Shown here: piece after piece, positions 24,923 to 32,140 of the stretch
Layout: each line of letters begins with the position of its first letter
Numbering within the stretch: the stretch's first letter is position 1
DNA from: Thermodesulfatator autotrophicus
Lineage (GTDB): Bacteria > Desulfobacterota > Thermodesulfobacteria > Thermodesulfobacteriales > Thermodesulfatatoraceae
DNA length: 35,185 bases
Reading direction: 5' to 3'
NCBI RefSeq assembly: GCF_001642325.1
Contig: NZ_LSFI01000033.1
Span: forward strand, 1-35,185
Notes under the pieces: model-generated
Told to the model about the DNA's origin: nothing
Databases searched by the model: none
What the model saw: the letters and a program-made list of their open reading frames with translations, nothing else
Position numbers and translations under genes: made by a program

Positions 24923-25255
24923 ATGGAAAAAAGAAAAAGCGAGCGGGTAAAACATGTCTTTCGTGTTGATTATAGCACCCCTGAGGCCCTTTTTAACGAA
25001 TTTGCCGAAAATTTAAGTGAAGGCGGCATCTTTATTAAGACCGAAAATCCTTTAGATGTAGGAACCGAGATAACCATTGAATTTAAATTACCCTTTCTGG
25101 AAGAGCCTATCAGAGTTAAAGGGCAGGTAGAATGGCATACCAACCTTCAAGGAGTAAACAAAAATCCACCAGGCATGGGAGTGAGTTTTCAAGGCCTTTC
25201 CAACGAAGATAAAGAAAAAATCAATAAAGTTGTTAGAAAGTTAAAAGCTTTTTAG
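24923..25255 (+). CDS. PilZ domain protein, likely c-di-GMP receptor
   Basis: A 110-residue single-domain PilZ protein. Both parts of the c-di-GMP site are intact: RKSER (RxxxR, residues 4-8) and NLSEGG (NxSxxG, 30-35). The rest follows the short delta-proteobacterial PilZ pattern, with PLDVGTEITIEFKLPF, a VEWHT strand and PPGMGVSFQGL. ATG 24923 has GGAGG five bases upstream; a TTG at 24911 is an unlikely alternative because it would place that ribosome site inside the gene. It should be a cytoplasmic adaptor that changes partner binding when c-di-GMP rises. No cyclase, phosphodiesterase or pilus gene is nearby, so the target is unknown. It ends in a small hairpin. Confidence 0.9.
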   Translation: MEKRKSERVKHVFRVDYSTPEALFNEFAENLSEGGIFIKTENPLDVGTEITIEFKLPFLEEPIRVKGQVEWHTNLQGVNKNPPGMGVSFQGLSNEDKEKINKVVRKLKAF

Positions 25256-25264
25256 GCTTTTTTG
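25243..25264 (+). terminator. Weak intrinsic terminator after the PilZ gene
   Basis: AAAAGC (25243-25248) pairs with GCTTTT (25256-25261), followed by two more Ts. The six-pair, AT-rich stem overlaps the PilZ stop codon at 25253-25255 and is probably only partly effective, so some read-through into atpZ is possible. Confidence 0.4.
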
Positions 25265-25349
25265 CTCCTATTTTCTCTGTTTCCCTTTTTTAATTGCTCA
25301 TATTTGAAAATTGACTCTTTGGTCCCTCTGTGCTAAGGAAAAGTCGTTT

Positions 25350-25586
25350 ATGAAAGAGGGGATGCGTTATTTTTTAAGCCTGCTGGGTGATTTTTTAACC
25401 GTTGGCCTGGCTGTAGGAGGTTCAGTGGCAGCAGGAGTAATTACCGGCTGGTTTATAGATGAGAAAATTTTTAATGGTAAGACTTCGCCGTGGTTTACTA
25501 TAATTTGTGCGGCCTTTGGTATTGCCGGCGGAATTAAAAACATTTTCGTTATGACCAGAAGAAGATTCAAAAACGAAAAAAAATGA
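25350..25586 (+). CDS. atpZ: AtpZ-like protein (F0F1 accessory, AtpI-related)
   Basis: A 78-residue protein with two membrane helices: LGDFLTVGLAVGGSVAAGVITGWF (starting near residue 9), then WFTIICAAFGIAGGIKNIFV. The layout GxxxGxxxD at the first helix end (GWFIDEKI), a short loop, a second helix, and a basic tail (TRRRFKNEKK) is that of the AtpZ/AtpI accessory family found before F0 genes, thought to aid c-ring assembly or magnesium uptake. ATG 25350 follows AAGGAA by nine bases. Upstream in-frame codons lack a ribosome site. Its last four bases overlap the start of atpI (ATGA). It opens the F0 cluster and is separated from the PilZ gene by about 95 bases. Confidence 0.8.
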   Translation: MKEGMRYFLSLLGDFLTVGLAVGGSVAAGVITGWFIDEKIFNGKTSPWFTIICAAFGIAGGIKNIFVMTRRRFKNEKK

Positions 25587-26005
25587 TAAGGCTTAAGACA
25601 AACGAAGAATTTTTAAAACGTTTTAAAATATGGACTTGCTTTTTATTGTTAGGGATAGCGGTTTTGTTCTATATGGTGACCGCTTCCTGGGCAGAGGGGC
25701 TTAGTGTGCTGGTAGGGGGAGCTATAGCCCTTTTAAATTTTCAGTCCCTTCATAAGGACGTAAAATCTATTGCTCAAAGTGTGGCCTCAGGCCATCAGAC
25801 GGCCTCGCGGGCTACTCGTGTATATCTTTTCAAATACTATCTCAGGCTGATAGCCACCGCGATTGTGTTATTTTTTGTGATAAAAGTCCAAATTATTAAG
25901 CCTTTACCGTTTATAGTGGGTATTTCGGTTATTATCATGAATATTCTACTTTGCTTTTTTAGGGAAATAGGGCGTAATTTCTGGCTAAAATTTAAGGAGG
26001 GCTAG
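25583..26005 (+). CDS. atpI: ATP synthase subunit I (AtpI-like)
   Basis: A 140-residue four-helix membrane protein of the ATP-synthase I family, which assists c-ring assembly. Helices lie at about 15-32 (IWTCFLLLGIAVLFYMV), 38-52 (AEGLSVLVGGAIALLNF), 84-100 and 107-128. A soluble loop between helices 2 and 3 contains SVASGHQTASRATR. The position between AtpZ and subunit a is the usual one in delta-proteobacterial and related F0 operons and is the main support for the name, since the family is poorly conserved. Start ATG 25583 overlaps the atpZ stop; atpB follows after three bases with its own GGAGG site. Confidence 0.82.
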   Translation: MIRLKTNEEFLKRFKIWTCFLLLGIAVLFYMVTASWAEGLSVLVGGAIALLNFQSLHKDVKSIAQSVASGHQTASRATRVYLFKYYLRLIATAIVLFFVIKVQIIKPLPFIVGISVIIMNILLCFFREIGRNFWLKFKEG

Positions 26006-26008
26006 GTT

Positions 26009-26755
26009 ATGGAACATCCGTTACTGTTCCTGTGTTTTCTATTAGAGCTTCTGGGTATTCCTTCAGGCTGGCATTATTATGAACATGCTGAACAATACGG
26101 TATTCTTGCGCAAATCTTTGCGCCTCACATGGTTCACAGCTATTTTGTCTGTATTTTGATAATAGTCCTTATTATTGCCGGGCTTAAAAAACGGGAGTTT
26201 ATTCCTAAAGGGGCCCAGAACTTCTGGGAATTCGTGCTGGAATCCCTTTATGATTACACCAAAAGCAATGTTCCTTCCTCTGGAAAGCTTAACCTTGTTC
26301 CTTACGTCTTCCCGTTGATTGTCTGTTTTGCCGTCTATATTCTTTTCTGTAACTACATAGGGATTGTCCCTGGTTTTATGGCTCCAACTGCCAATATCAA
26401 TGTTACCCTGGGTTTAACTTTGATTACTATTGTCTATTATCACTTTTTAGGGCTTCGTTTTCAGGGGCTTAAGTATTTCAAACAGTTTCTAGGGCCAATT
26501 CCTTATTTAATTCCTCTAATTGCCCCGGCGGAAATCTTTGGCCACATTGGTCGAGTTATTTCTCTTTCCGTACGACTTTTTGCCAACATGATGGCTAAGG
26601 AACTTTTAATTGGAATATTGCTCTTTTTGGCCGGTCCATTTTTTGCACCGCTTCCAATTCTTTTGCTTGGTGTATTGGTGGCCTTTATCCAGATGCTCAT
26701 TTTTATAACGCTTTCTCTAGCATATTTTGCCGGAGCTGTTGAGGAGCATCACTAA
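26009..26755 (+). CDS. atpB: F0F1 ATP synthase subunit a
   Basis: Stator channel of the F0 motor. 248 residues with five or six membrane helices. The essential arginine is R189 in SVRLFANMMAKEL (187-199), facing the c-ring carboxylate. The preceding helix has IAPAEIFGHIGRVISL, and the last helix ends FIQMLIFITLSLAYFAGAVEEHH, typical of the family. GAQNFWEFVLESLYDY (about 68-83) is also conserved. ATG 26009 has AAGGAGG nine bases upstream. Genes for subunit b and the F1 sector are not in this cluster, so they must lie elsewhere, a known arrangement in delta-proteobacteria and relatives. A hairpin separates it from atpE. Confidence 0.96.
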   Translation: MEHPLLFLCFLLELLGIPSGWHYYEHAEQYGILAQIFAPHMVHSYFVCILIIVLIIAGLKKREFIPKGAQNFWEFVLESLYDYTKSNVPSSGKLNLVPYVFPLIVCFAVYILFCNYIGIVPGFMAPTANINVTLGLTLITIVYYHFLGLRFQGLKYFKQFLGPIPYLIPLIAPAEIFGHIGRVISLSVRLFANMMAKELLIGILLFLAGPFFAPLPILLLGVLVAFIQMLIFITLSLAYFAGAVEEHH

Positions 26756-26763
26756 GAAGGGTA

Positions 26764-26790
26764 GGGGTGCGGAGAGGCCCTTTGCATCCC
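26764..26790 (+). promoter_or_regulatory. Intercistronic hairpin between atpB and atpE
   Basis: GGGGTGC (26764-26770) pairs with GCATCCC (26784-26790), with one G-U pair, around a 13-base loop. There is no T-run, so it is not a standard terminator. Its position suggests transcript processing or stabilisation that lets atpE, whose product is needed in many copies, be expressed more than atpB. Confidence 0.4.
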
Positions 26791-26832
26791 ACAAACAGGA
26801 AAAATATATAAAATTATTTAAGGAGGGAGTAG

Positions 26833-27186
<354 letters not shown>

Positions 27187-27210
27187 TCAGACTACCTAAT
27201 AGTTGAGTTT

Positions 27211-27248
27211 AAAGCCGTGGGGGGAAGACCTTCACGGCTTTTTTGTTT
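27211..27248 (+). terminator. Strong intrinsic terminator of the F0 operon
   Basis: AAAGCCGTG (27211-27219) pairs with CACGGCTTT (27233-27241). Four more inner pairs, two of them G-U, close a GAAGA loop, and a T-run (27239-27248, one G) follows. It lies 24 bases after the atpE stop and ends the cluster without F1 genes. Confidence 0.85.
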
Positions 27249-27250
27249 CG

Positions 27251-28096
27251 TTATAATAGATATAGTTCACTTAATGCTACTTTTGTCTTCTTTTTTGGAA
27301 AAATTTTCTTAAAGTTTATTCTTGCTTCGTTTATGAATTTTTTTGAGCCTATAATGAGGCTTTCTGTAAAATAACGTATCCTATAATTAAATTTTTTGGT
27401 GTCACTGAGTCTTTTTGTTTTGTCCAGGCCGCCTTTCCCATAAACAAACTCTTGCAAAAGTTTAAGCCTCTCTTTCTCCGTCTTCTTTTCCCAACTGGCA
27501 AGCCCGAAATTAAGCGAAAGGAAGTTTTCGCCTGTCCCTTTTCTTGCCCTGTATCCCAGCGAACACCAGCGGTAGTCCTCCGGCTTCTCCACTATCCCCG
27601 CCCGCACCGGGTTAAGTTCTATGTAAGCCAGGCAATTGAGCAAAGCCTCACCGGTTTCTACTATTACGGACTTGAACCTGTCAGCCCAGAAATAGCCCTT
27701 TCTTTCAACACGCTTGTTGTACCAGCGAGAGAAGCGCTGTTTTATCTCCTGCACATAGCGAGAAAGATTCCCTAGCCTTGCCCGCCACTTCTTGATTAGC
27801 TCTTCGTAAAAGAAGATTTTGCGCTTCTGGCCGTAGTAAAGCCTGATGCGCTGTTTTACTTCTTCGTCGGAGAACTGGTTTTCAGGGAGCATGCGGCAGA
27901 GAAGGTGAAAGTGATTGCCCATAATGGCGAAGCCATAGACTTCCACGAAATAGACCTGAGAGAGCCAGCGGATGAGGTGGAGCAGGTGGTCTTTTTCTTC
28001 AAGGCCGAGGACGTTGTGGCCAGGCAGAGCGGTGCGGGAAATGACGTGATAAGCGGCTTTGGGATCACTGATAAGTAAGCGAGGAATTCTTGGCAT
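27251..28096 (-). CDS. REP-associated tyrosine transposase (RAYT, IS200-like Y1 family)
   Basis: A 281-residue single-domesticated HUH transposase. The HUH pair is NHFHLL (H62, H64), preceded by YGFAIMG. The likely nucleophile is Y114 in SRYVQEIKQRFSRWYN, and the family hallmark GYFWADRFKSVIVE is at 134-147, followed by AYIELNPVRAGIVEKPEDYRW (158-178, in part). The C-terminal region (about 200-281) contains FTESLIIGSKKFINEA, found in the longer RAYT group. Such proteins occur as single copies without terminal repeats and act on scattered REP sequences. Here two copies of TTTTCnCCTGTCCC lie just upstream of its start, and one lies inside the gene. All catalytic residues are present, so it looks intact. 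No typical ribosome site was checked beyond AGGAGGG six or so bases before ATG 28096. Confidence 0.9.
   Translation of the reverse strand: MPRIPRLLISDPKAAYHVISRTALPGHNVLGLEEKDHLLHLIRWLSQVYFVEVYGFAIMGNHFHLLCRMLPENQFSDEEVKQRIRLYYGQKRKIFFYEELIKKWRARLGNLSRYVQEIKQRFSRWYNKRVERKGYFWADRFKSVIVETGEALLNCLAYIELNPVRAGIVEKPEDYRWCSLGYRARKGTGENFLSLNFGLASWEKKTEKERLKLLQEFVYGKGGLDKTKRLSDTKKFNYRIRYFTESLIIGSKKFINEARINFKKIFPKKKTKVALSELYLL
27525..27538 (+). repeat. REP-like motif inside the RAYT gene
   Basis: TTTTCGCCTGTCCC, identical over 14 bases to the copy at 28171-28184, and flanked by T-rich DNA like it. On the minus strand it encodes GTGEN (residues 187-191 of the RAYT), the boundary between the catalytic core and the C-terminal region. 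Confidence 0.5.
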
Positions 28097-28117
28097 AACA
28101 AACCCTCCTACTAAAAT

Positions 28118-28184
28118 TTTTCACCTGTCCCTTTATCTAACATCGTACATGTTTGATCAGGGCTTGAATTTTTTCGCCTGTCCC
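28118..28184 (+). repeat. Two REP-like direct repeats upstream of the RAYT
   Basis: TTTTCACCTGTCCC (28118-28131) and TTTTCGCCTGTCCC (28171-28184) are direct copies 53 bases apart, both followed by CTTT or TTTT. They lie 22 bases before the RAYT start, where substrate repeats of such enzymes usually are. Neither copy alone forms the strong hairpin seen at 33277. Confidence 0.65.
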
Positions 28185-28238
28185 TTTTTAATTTTTGAAC
28201 TTGACGCCTTGACGCTGATATCATACGAAGATACAAAT

Positions 28239-29084
28239 ATGGATATGATTCCCTTAAAGAAATGTTTTCCTATTTTATTCGTTCTTTTTCTTCTTTCTGG
28301 CTGTGTTGCTCAGCAACAAGACATTCAGGTGTTAAACGCCCAAATTTATAATCTTGATTCTCGGCTAGATTCTCTTGAATCTCGCCTGTCAGCCCTGGAA
28401 AAGGAGGTAGCTCGTCTAAGCAAAAGCCAGGCTTCCTGGCAAAAGAAAGCTGAAAAGCTTTCCATTGAAAGGCAGGAAGAACTTGCTAAACGCCAGGCTG
28501 AATTGAGTACCGAGATAGATAGACTTCAGGCTGAGCAACTCCGTCTTAGTGGCCAAATAGAGCAACTTCTTTATTTGCAGCAGCAAGATCGAGAAAATTT
28601 ACATGAATTTCAAAACAAAATTCTGGCCAGGCTTCAAAAACTGGAAGAAAAGCTTTCTGCCACTCCTGCGAGAACTTCAAAAAAGTCCCAAAAACCAAAG
28701 TCTGCCTCCCAAGAAGATTTGTATCAAAAGGGCTTAAACCTTTTTAAAAAGCGTTTATACGAAGAGGCCCAGGCTGCCTTTGAAGAATACCTCAAAAAAT
28801 ATCCCAAAGGCAAAAGAGCGCCTAATGCCCTTTTCTGGATAGGTGAATGCCTTTATCAGCGTAAGCTTTACGAAGAGGCTATTTTGCAGTATCAAAAAGT
28901 AATAGACGAATATCCTAAAAGTCCTAAGGTTCCTGCTGCTCTTCTGAAACAGGGCCTTGCTTTCTTGCGCCTAGGGGATACCGAAGCGGCTGCTATAGTA
29001 TTTAAAAAGCTGGTAAGACAATACCCTCGTACTGAACAAGCTCGTATAGCCAGGAAATACCTTGCAAAACTTGGTAAAAAATAA
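28239..29084 (+). CDS. CpoB/YbgF-like lipoprotein with coiled coil and TPR repeats
   Basis: A 281-residue exported protein. The signal peptide ends in the lipobox LLSGC, with lipidation expected at C22. An uninterrupted coiled coil follows (about 28-150, LDSRLDSLESRLSALEKEV and similar), then a lysine- and serine-rich linker. Three tetratricopeptide units run from about 172, with SQEDLYQKGLNLFKKRLYEEA, then FWIGECLYQRKLYEEAI and LKQGLAFLRLGDTEAA. This is the layout of CpoB (YbgF) of the Tol-Pal and peptidoglycan-synthesis systems, but no tol or pal gene is present here. I chose ATG 28239; ATG 28245 is nearly as good, and both have only a weak ribosome site (GAAG). The longer frame back to 28059 has no support. 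The end overlaps the next gene. Confidence 0.83.
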   Translation: MDMIPLKKCFPILFVLFLLSGCVAQQQDIQVLNAQIYNLDSRLDSLESRLSALEKEVARLSKSQASWQKKAEKLSIERQEELAKRQAELSTEIDRLQAEQLRLSGQIEQLLYLQQQDRENLHEFQNKILARLQKLEEKLSATPARTSKKSQKPKSASQEDLYQKGLNLFKKRLYEEAQAAFEEYLKKYPKGKRAPNALFWIGECLYQRKLYEEAILQYQKVIDEYPKSPKVPAALLKQGLAFLRLGDTEAAAIVFKKLVRQYPRTEQARIARKYLAKLGKK

Positions 29085-30195
29085 AATACAAATCGCCATT
29101 TTTCTTCTTCTTTTTTTCTTTTTATCCCAATCTTTTGTTTGGGCAGCTATAAAAGTAGGCGTTGTACTTCCCTTATCAGGCAAACACTATATCCTGGGCC
29201 AACAACTTAAATACTGGTTAGAAGAGCTAAACTACAATCTTGTTCGTCAAAATATTTATTTAGACCTTATCTTTCTGGATTCTAAAGGTAAACCTTCTCA
29301 TATTAAAAAAGTAGTAGAACAAGCTGTTTGGGAAAAGGTGGACGTGATAATCGGGCCAGTAGTTCCTGGTTGTGCGGAGCCTCTGGTTAGGGAAGCTCGT
29401 CTTTATGGAATCCCAGTCATTGTCACTTCAGGAGAAATTAATCCCATTAAATATTTAAGAACCCCTCCTGGCCCGGTTTTTAGAACGGGAATTTCTACCC
29501 GTGTGGCGGTAAAGGCCCTTTACCGTTGTCTAAAAAAAAGGGGTGTCCAAAAAATAGGTCTTCTTTTAACGCGAGACCCTTTAGGGCGTGAAGGAGAAAA
29601 ATGGCTTTACGCCTATGCCACAGAATATGCCTTAAAGATTGCTAAAAAACGTTATTTTGGCCTTTATGATACTGATATTACGCCCCACCTTGAGGACATG
29701 CTTGATTGTGAAGCTATAATTTGCTGGGCTCCTCCTGAATCAAGTCTCAGAGTGGCAAAAAATATACGTAGAAGCAGTTACGCCTTACCAGTTTATTTTT
29801 CCCATATGTTAGCTGATGGGTATTTTATTAGAACAAATTTTTTTATTTTACCCTTTGTGGGGCCAGGCTTTTTCTATCAAGGGAAAAATTTCCCCGGGGA
29901 TAAAACCTTATTAAACATTTGGCTTGTCTATAAAAAACAATATAACCTGGCTGATAATATATACTTTGCTGCCTATACCGACGCTTTAATTTTTCTCAAA
30001 GAAAGTATTAGAAAGGGTGGCTACAGAAACTGGGTAAAAGCCATGGAAAAATTAGGCCTTGTTAAAGGGCTTACGGGAATTTATTTTCTATCTCCAGATG
30101 ATCATTACGGGTTATTGCCTGCTAGTCTGGGGGTTTTTCAATATAATGGTTTTAATTTTGGGGCTATCTGCAGACCACAAAGAAGTATTTTTTGA
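29062..30195 (+). CDS. Periplasmic ligand-binding protein, Leu/Ile/Val-binding (type I) fold
   Basis: A 377-residue exported protein. A signal peptide (to about residue 28, FVWAA) is followed by IKVGVVLPLSGKHYILGQQ, the standard opening of the Peripl_BP_6 fold. Later segments fit the two-lobed fold: VDVIIGPVVPGCAEPLVREARLYGIPVIVTS (starting near 93), KIGLLLTRDPLGREGE, and EAIICWAPPESSLRVAKN. No ABC permease or ATPase is encoded nearby, so it may be a stand-alone receptor. In this it resembles LpoA/LppC proteins, which use the same fold to activate peptidoglycan synthases. Start: TTG 29062 with AGGAA five bases upstream, overlapping the CpoB-like gene by 23 bp; TTG 29071 is an alternative. The link to the lipoprotein gene supports an envelope role, by inference. 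Confidence 0.8.
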   Translation: MQNLVKNKIQIAIFLLLFFFLSQSFVWAAIKVGVVLPLSGKHYILGQQLKYWLEELNYNLVRQNIYLDLIFLDSKGKPSHIKKVVEQAVWEKVDVIIGPVVPGCAEPLVREARLYGIPVIVTSGEINPIKYLRTPPGPVFRTGISTRVAVKALYRCLKKRGVQKIGLLLTRDPLGREGEKWLYAYATEYALKIAKKRYFGLYDTDITPHLEDMLDCEAIICWAPPESSLRVAKNIRRSSYALPVYFSHMLADGYFIRTNFFILPFVGPGFFYQGKNFPGDKTLLNIWLVYKKQYNLADNIYFAAYTDALIFLKESIRKGGYRNWVKAMEKLGLVKGLTGIYFLSPDDHYGLLPASLGVFQYNGFNFGAICRPQRSIF

Positions 30196-30207
30196 TGGGG
30201 GGCCGTT

Positions 30208-30606
30208 ATGGCTATTATAAAAATTATCTGGAGTGAAGGGCTTGGTAATTTACACCGGCAAAAGTTTACTTATTTAGCCGAAATGTTTTTTTATAGTTGT
30301 CTTCCTAGGCAGGAAAGCTGGTTCCCGCCAGTTGATATATTTGAAGTGCCACAAGCAGTAGTGGTTATGGTTAATTGCCCTGGAGCAGATAGAGACTTAT
30401 TTGAAATCCGTTTAGATGGTAATTTCCTTTATGTTCGTGGTTACCGCAATTTACCTATAAAACAGGGGCGAGTGTACCAGCTAGAAGGTGAGTATGGGCC
30501 CTTTGAACGGCTGATTCGTCTTCCCTTTGTCGTAACAGCGGAAGGGGCTGAAGCCGCCTTTGAGGATGGATTACTGAAAATTATTCTTCCTAAAAAAGGC
30601 CATTAA
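30208..30606 (+). CDS. Small heat-shock protein (Hsp20/alpha-crystallin)
   Basis: A 132-residue protein with an alpha-crystallin domain at about 41-130. It opens WFPPVDIFEVPQAVVVMVNCPG, in which the PPVDI(F/Y)E start is typical, and closes AAFEDGLLKIILPK, the A-x-x-x-DGLL-x-I-x-LPK signature. Such proteins hold unfolded proteins as oligomers. The N-terminal arm is short (about 40 residues) and slightly aromatic. The C-terminal tail stops at KKGH, so the I-x-I/V motif that links dimers into large oligomers is absent, and it may form only small assemblies. It follows the binding-protein gene by 12 bases and is probably in the same transcript. Its stop overlaps the convergent waaC stop. Confidence 0.88.
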   Translation: MAIIKIIWSEGLGNLHRQKFTYLAEMFFYSCLPRQESWFPPVDIFEVPQAVVVMVNCPGADRDLFEIRLDGNFLYVRGYRNLPIKQGRVYQLEGEYGPFERLIRLPFVVTAEGAEAAFEDGLLKIILPKKGH

Positions 30607-31598
30607 ACTATTTTAGAAACAAATTCTAAAACCCTTTCAGGAGTCAGGTTTTTCATACAGCGCCTATCGCTACATTCTTTTTGAAAACAAGGGCTACAAG
30701 CTATTTCACCACGCAAAATTACATGTTTTTCACCAAAGGGGCCTGTGCGCCAGGGGGCTGTGGGGCCAAAGAGTGCAATTACAGGTGGGCCAGAAGCCGC
30801 CGCCAGGTGTAAGGGGCCGGTATCCACCGAGATTACCAGCCTGGCCCCCTTGAGGACGGAAGCCAGTTCTTTGAGGTCAGTTTTCCCGCAAAGAGATAAA
30901 CCAGGGTTCCCGTTTAGCAAGCTTTTAACATAGTCTTTATCTTTTGAAGAACCTACGAAAACCGGCAAAAAGCCCTGTTTCTCTAAAAACTGGCTTAACT
31001 TTTTCCAGCCGTCTCTGGTCCAGTATTTAGTAGGCCAGCGCGTGCAGGGGATAAGCACTGCATATTTTTTAGGTAGCCCAAATCTTTTCCGCAAATCTTC
31101 AAGAGGTGGGAGCGGGGGTAGAGGAAATTCTATTTCTTTAGCTGATAGGCCCATATAATTTAACACTTTAAGATAGCGCAAGACTGCATGTTCATCAGGG
31201 TCATAGGGGGGGAGCTTGAAGTTGTAAAAAAAGGTACTTCCTTCACGGTGGTTGGCAAAACCAATTTTACATCTTCCTCTGGCCAGGCTTACTAGAATAC
31301 CGCTTTTTAAAAGCCCTTGTAAATCAATAACTACGTCATAATCTTTGGCTCTAAGTTGTTGTAGCAAATCTTTCCATAGAACTATAGCATTAAGATTTTT
31401 TTGTCTAATTTTTTGCAATACTCGTTTGCGCGGCCAGACCAGAAGGCGGTCAATATAAGGGTGCCCTTGAAGGAGGCTCGAGAATTCTTCTTCAACTATC
31501 CAGTCTATCTGCGCCCCGTTATTTTTAAGGGCTGATAATACAGGGAGGGCGTGAATAATATCTCCCAGCGAAGATAATTTAACTATTAAGACCTTCAT
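30603..31598 (-). CDS. waaC: Lipopolysaccharide heptosyltransferase I (GT9)
   Basis: Adds the first heptose to Kdo of the LPS inner core at the cytoplasmic face. A 331-residue GT9 enzyme with the WaaC-type start KLSSLGDIIHALPVLSAL (7-24) and the EEEF segment (36-39, WIVEEEF). Its second Rossmann domain carries LVISVDTGPLHLAAASGPPVIALFGPT (about 257-283), the acceptor/ADP-heptose site of the family. The name WaaC rather than WaaF rests on SSLGDIIHALP and WIVEEEF, compared with LRLPNWIGDAVMASPAL in the gene two upstream. Its start overlaps the gmhB stop by 4 bp. It is the last gene of the waaF-gmhB-waaC set and ends against the sHsp gene. Confidence 0.9.
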   Translation of the reverse strand: MKVLIVKLSSLGDIIHALPVLSALKNNGAQIDWIVEEEFSSLLQGHPYIDRLLVWPRKRVLQKIRQKNLNAIVLWKDLLQQLRAKDYDVVIDLQGLLKSGILVSLARGRCKIGFANHREGSTFFYNFKLPPYDPDEHAVLRYLKVLNYMGLSAKEIEFPLPPLPPLEDLRKRFGLPKKYAVLIPCTRWPTKYWTRDGWKKLSQFLEKQGFLPVFVGSSKDKDYVKSLLNGNPGLSLCGKTDLKELASVLKGARLVISVDTGPLHLAAASGPPVIALFGPTAPWRTGPFGEKHVILRGEIACSPCFQKECSDRRCMKNLTPERVLEFVSKIV

Positions 31599-32140
31599 TT
31601 TTTTATTATTTTTTTAGCTGCGTCCAAAAGATTTTCGGCTATTAGGTCAGGTTTGATACCAGTAGTCGGGATGGTTTGCAACAATTCCTGACGGCCGTAG
31701 CCAGTAAGAACTAAAATCCCTTTGCCTCCGATATTTTTGGCCAACACAATGTCAGAGGTCCTATCTCCTATTACGTAGCTGCGGGAAAGATCAAGACCAA
31801 GCTCTTTAGCCGCTAACTTAGCCAGGCCGGGTTTGGGTTTGCGACATTCACAATTTTCTTCTGGATGATGAGGGCAAAAATAAATGCCGTCAAGAAAAGC
31901 CCCTTGACTGGAAAGTTCTTGATTCATCTTCTGGTGAATGGCCTCAAGGGTTTCCAGGGAGAAATATCCTCTCGCTATTCCACTTTGATTAGTTAATACT
32001 ACCACGGCAAAGCCTGCCTGGTTAAATAAGCTAATGGCTTCAGGAACACCTGGCAGCAGGTGAAAATCCTTGGGATCTTTCAAATAGTTGACCTCTTCGT
32101 TGATAGTGCCGTCTCTATCAAGAAAAATTACCGGTCTCAT
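31595..32140 (-). CDS. gmhB: D-glycero-beta-D-manno-heptose-1,7-bisphosphate 7-phosphatase
   Basis: HAD-family phosphatase that makes heptose 1-phosphate for ADP-heptose synthesis. A 181-residue protein, the normal length. Catalytic DRDGT at 8-12 (D8 nucleophile, D10 acid/base), VVVLTNQSG (46-54) as the second HAD motif, a KPKPG segment with the conserved lysine (about 101-105), and IGDRTSDI (about 124-131) as the magnesium-binding motif. The structural zinc site is C89, H91, C97 and C99 in CPHHPEENCEC, specific to GmhB-like HADs. It shares 4 bp with each neighbour, waaF upstream and waaC downstream, so the three are translationally coupled. The alpha or beta anomer preference is inferred from the LPS context. 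Confidence 0.93.
   Translation of the reverse strand: MRPVIFLDRDGTINEEVNYLKDPKDFHLLPGVPEAISLFNQAGFAVVVLTNQSGIARGYFSLETLEAIHQKMNQELSSQGAFLDGIYFCPHHPEENCECRKPKPGLAKLAAKELGLDLSRSYVIGDRTSDIVLAKNIGGKGILVLTGYGRQELLQTIPTTGIKPDLIAENLLDAAKKIIKK

Noticed and set aside
28059-28238. Longer N-terminus for the CpoB-like lipoprotein
   Set aside because: It would cover the REP-like repeats and bury the signal peptide 60 residues inside the protein.
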